In this document: positions 61,480 through 64,000 of the stretch, piece after piece
How positions within the stretch are numbered: position 1 is the stretch's first letter
How the letters are laid out: every line of letters begins with the position of its first letter
Origin: CAVQUE01 sp046290435
GTDB taxonomy: Bacteria > Actinomycetota > Acidimicrobiia > Acidimicrobiales > UBA8592
Direction of reading: 5' to 3'
Assembly (NCBI GenBank): GCA_046290435.1
Contig: JBKAGO010000049.1
Coordinates: 1 to 64,000, forward strand
DNA: 64,000 nt
Program-made: the position numbers and the translations under genes
Notes under the pieces: generated by a model
Told to the model about the DNA's origin: nothing
Databases searched by the model: none
What the model saw: the letters and a program-made list of their open reading frames with translations, nothing else

Positions 61480-63314
61480 AGGAATACCGATCCTTCCGAG
61501 ACGAGGGGGGCCGAGGGTGCGGCCTCGAGGTCATCGCTCTCGGCCGTCGATCCGGCGGCGGCACCGGCTGTGGCGGTGCCGCGTCCGGTCTCGGCCTGCT
61601 CGTGCTCCGGTGTCCCGTCACTGACGTCGAAGCCCGACAGGTCCATGCCCAGGTCACGCAGCGAGGCCTCGATGGCGTCCCGTTGGCGCAGGATCGCCAG
61701 CATGGCTTCGGCCGATTCGGTGCGGGCCACGATGGTGACCGTCGATCCGGACGAGCGGATCTCGAGATCCACGGTGCCCAGGTCCGGTGGGTCGAGGCGG
61801 ATCTCCAGGGTGCGGTGGCCGACCGTTCCCCGCATGCGGCCGGCCTCGGGCGCGATGACCGCCGTCAGACGCTGCGGCGCCGTGAGCTCGCCACGGGCTA
61901 CACCCGGGTTGGAGAGTGCCTGTGTGGTGGCCGTTGCCGTGGCCACCGAGTCGTCGACGGTGGTGGTCGACACCGCCGTGGGGGCTGTGGCAGTGGGAAC
62001 GGCGTTCTGGGTCGGTGTGGGCATGGCGGCCACGGCAACGGCAGGGCTGGCTGCGGTACCGAGCGGCGACGAAGCGTTGGCCGGTACCGCCGCTGCAGTG
62101 ACGGGTTGCTGTGGCTGCTGCTCCGTTCCCCTGGTCGTCGTCGGGGTGGTGGTGGGCTGCGCTCCCGTCTCGGCGGTCGCAGCGTCGAGGACGGCGGCAA
62201 CGGTGGAGGACGGGTTCGTCGTGGCAGTGGAGAGCGGGGTCGCCGGGACCGGCAAGGAGGTCGGGACGGCGCGGTCGGTGATGCCCGCCGGCGTCGCCGT
62301 GTGTGTCGAGCCGCCGCCGGAGGTCGCGGTCGTCGTGGTGGCGCCGGCGGTGGTGGTGGTTGTCGGGGTGGTTGTCGGGGTGGCGCCGGCGGCGGTGGTG
62401 GCGGCGGCGTCGCCGATGGTGGTGGCGGTGGTGATGGCGGTGGTGATGGTGGTTGTCGGGGTGGCGCCGGTGGTGGTGGCGGCGGCGGTCGTCGTGGTGG
62501 CGCCGGCGGTGGTGGTGGTGGTTGTCGGGGTGGCGCCGGCGGTGGTGGTGGTTGTCGGGGCGGTTGTCGGGGTGGTTGTGGCGGTTGCAGCGGTGGTACC
62601 CGTCGGAGTCGGCCCGGCGGCTACGGCAGCCTGTGCGCCGAGACCGCCCGCCAGGGGGCGTGCCATCGTCTGGTCGCCTGCGGTGGCTGCAGCCGCAGGC
62701 GCGGCGGTACCGGGTGCCGGGGCGGGAGTCTGGGCCGCAGGCGCGAGTGCCGCGAGGCGGGCCTCCGGGTCGATCGTGACCGGCACCGCCATGGCTGTGA
62801 TCGCGTCGGCGGTCTCGTCGGAGGCGGCCGACGCAGCGTCGTCGCTGGTGCTGGTGCCGGTGCTGGCGCTGTCGCTGTCGCTGGCGCTGGCGCTGTCGTG
62901 GGCCTCGCCCGCTCGGGGGCGGGCGTCGACCCGGTCGCCACCACGCTCGTCGGGGTGACCGGAGGCAGATGCGTCGTCGACAGTCGTGGCGTCGTCGACC
63001 GACCGGGTGGCCTCGGGTCGGTCGTGATCACCGATCCGTCGGGTGTTCTGGTCGTCCGCCTCGCGGGCCCGGTCGACGTCGTTGGCCCGGCCATCGGTGC
63101 GCCGCTCGTCGATCGGCGTGGGCCGCGACCCGTCCTCGCCCGTCGCCGCCGCGTGATCGCGGGCGCCGTCGGCGCGCGGCTCGGACGACGCGCCGCGCTC
63201 GGCGAGGTGTGTCGCCAAGGCATGGGCGAAGCCTCCGTCGCCGCCGACTCCGGTGGGGCTCGGCACAGGGGTGCGCAGGGGAGTGGTGGTGACGGGCACC
63301 GGAAGGGTCATCAT
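61476..63314 (-). CDS. fliK: Flagellar hook-length control protein FliK
   Basis: 612 aa from the first of two ATGs at 63314, which overlaps the transglycosylase stop. Residues 30-180 charged and disordered; about 240-350 nearly all Thr/Ala; C-terminal Flg_hook domain LEIRLDPPDLGTVDLEIRSS with STVTIVARTESAEAMLAILR. The long disordered part is the expected molecular ruler. Placed directly before flgD as in other flagellar operons. Confidence 0.85.
   Translation of the reverse strand: MMTLPVPVTTTPLRTPVPSPTGVGGDGGFAHALATHLAERGASSEPRADGARDHAAATGEDGSRPTPIDERRTDGRANDVDRAREADDQNTRRIGDHDRPEATRSVDDATTVDDASASGHPDERGGDRVDARPRAGEAHDSASASDSDSASTGTSTSDDAASAASDETADAITAMAVPVTIDPEARLAALAPAAQTPAPAPGTAAPAAAATAGDQTMARPLAGGLGAQAAVAAGPTPTGTTAATATTTPTTAPTTTTTAGATPTTTTTTAGATTTTAAATTTGATPTTTITTAITTATTIGDAAATTAAGATPTTTPTTTTTAGATTTTATSGGGSTHTATPAGITDRAVPTSLPVPATPLSTATTNPSSTVAAVLDAATAETGAQPTTTPTTTRGTEQQPQQPVTAAAVPANASSPLGTAASPAVAVAAMPTPTQNAVPTATAPTAVSTTTVDDSVATATATTQALSNPGVARGELTAPQRLTAVIAPEAGRMRGTVGHRTLEIRLDPPDLGTVDLEIRSSGSTVTIVARTESAEAMLAILRQRDAIEASLRDLGMDLSGFDVSDGTPEHEQAETGRGTATAGAAAGSTAESDDLEAAPSAPLVSEGSVFL
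62320..62600 (-). repeat. Low-complexity GTGGTGG/GGTTGTCGG tract encoding Thr/Ala run of FliK
   Basis: Many irregular copies of GGTGGTGGTGG and GGTTGTCGGGGTGGCGCC on the plus strand. Slippage here would change FliK length in steps. Confidence 0.85.
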
Positions 63315-64000
63315 GTCGAGGTTCCTCGGAGGCTCTCGTAGCGGTCCATCACCTTGACGACGTAGGCGGTCGTTTCGGGATACGGGGGAATGCCCCCGTG
63401 GCTGGCAACGGCCCCAGGGCCGGCGTTGTAGGCGGCGAGTGCGAGGCGCACATCGCCGAACTGTTCGAATGCATCGCGCAGGTAGCGGGCGGCGCCGTCG
63501 ATCGCCTGGGCGGGATCGCGGGGATCGACACCCAGATCTCCGGCGGTCCCCGGCATGATCTGCATGAGGCCGATGGCACCGGCGTGGGACACCACGTCGG
63601 GTTGGAAGGCCGACTCGGTCCATGCCACCGCCGCCAACAGGTCCGGGTCGACGCCGTAGCGGGCACCGGCAGCCTCGAACAGCGGCTGGAGCGACGCTCG
63701 GCGCTGCTCCATGTCACCGCTGAGATCGATGTCCGTGGAGGGGCCCGCGGTGGGCGCCACCGTCATCGACGGGACCGGGCCGATCAGCTGGGCGAGGGTG
63801 CCCGCGACGGCGGCGGAACCGGAGGCGGCCGCGGCGGCGAGCAGGGCACCGATCGTGCCGGGCGAGACGACGCCCGCGCCGAGCGCCGGTGCCGGGGTCG
63901 GCAGTAGGGCCGGTGTCGCCGGCACCGCGACTGCAGGCACCGCGACTGCAGCAGGGGCTGCCGGTGGGCCCTGCTCCGAGGCGGGCTCGGGCGCGAGGCC
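63311..64000 (-). CDS. Flagellar lytic transglycosylase (SLT), partial at right edge
   Basis: At least 229 codons; the frame has no stop up to the window edge, so the start lies beyond it. N-terminal visible part is Pro/Ala-rich with GLAPEPASEQGPPA at the edge. The SLT domain is ARYGVDPDLLAAVAWTESAF (catalytic Glu), then HAGAIGLMQIMPGTAGDLGV and LALAAYNAGPGAV. Cuts peptidoglycan for rod passage. Overlaps fliK by ATGA. Confidence 0.88.
   Translation of the reverse strand, partial: GLAPEPASEQGPPAAPAAVAVPAVAVPATPALLPTPAPALGAGVVSPGTIGALLAAAAASGSAAVAGTLAQLIGPVPSMTVAPTAGPSTDIDLSGDMEQRRASLQPLFEAAGARYGVDPDLLAAVAWTESAFQPDVVSHAGAIGLMQIMPGTAGDLGVDPRDPAQAIDGAARYLRDAFEQFGDVRLALAAYNAGPGAVASHGGIPPYPETTAYVVKVMDRYESLRGTST

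Noticed and set aside
61602..63341. Gly/Arg-rich plus-strand frame opposite fliK
   Set aside because: Mirror of the Thr-rich FliK tract; no domain, no start signal.

Overview
The window is high-GC actinobacterial chromosome around the replication origin. The order dnaA-dnaN-recF-DUF721-gyrB-gyrA-(TadE/M15)-DUF3566-tRNA-Ile on one strand and rpmH-rnpA-yidD-yidC-jag-rsmG-parA-parB on the other is the classic actinobacterial origin layout. Together with FliA/WhiG-type sigma, CsrA-FliW and flagellar genes, and many genes that appear leaderless (TANNNT 6-10 nt before the start codon), it suggests a flagellated member of the Acidimicrobiia (Ilumatobacter/Iamia-like). The lineage is inferred, not proven.

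Region 1 (1-13.7 kb) is a surface polysaccharide locus. The left wing (minus strand) encodes a partial secreted protein, NeuA, NeuC and NeuB for making and activating a sialic-acid-like nonulosonate, an unclassified GT-B-like transferase and a Wzx-type flippase. The centre holds a GT2, a GT4 and a DegT-family aminotransferase. The right wing (plus strand) carries an NDP-sugar epimerase, an initiating sugar-phosphate transferase, a NeuD-like O-acetyltransferase and a polytopic polymerase-like protein. The divergent aminotransferase and epimerase genes share a duplicated, inverted leader.

Region 2 (13.7-31.6 kb) is mixed: GNAT proteins, an HprK-like kinase divergent from a polysaccharide deacetylase and a GT4, a repeat-built coiled-coil membrane protein, a CoA-transferase whose start codon sits in a perfect palindrome, a lipoprotein, a PIG-L deacetylase, an RNB exonuclease, a kynurenine pair (kmo-tdo) bracketed by two copies of a palindromic element, a PlsC acyltransferase, an inositol-phosphatase-family enzyme, two DUF202 proteins, a FliA/WhiG sigma factor, a dehydrogenase-like protein and tRNA-Ile(GAT).

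Region 3 (31.6-50.3 kb) is the origin. The oriC-like stretch with DnaA boxes lies between dnaA and rpmH. Three near-consensus parS sites lie in a gene-poor 1.6-kb stretch between rsmG and parA, beside what looks like the 5' relic of an IS256-type transposase.

Region 4 (50.3-58.2 kb) holds a CwlM-like protein without recognisable zinc ligands, TrxA, TrxB, an anti-sigma/ECF sigma pair (the sigma appears to start at a leaderless ATC codon), a membrane Ser/Thr kinase with a discoidin-like ectodomain, DegV and a GNAT.

Region 5 (58.2-64 kb) is the end of a flagellar cluster: an M15 peptidase, csrA-fliW, flgE, flgD, fliK and a lytic transglycosylase that runs off the right edge.
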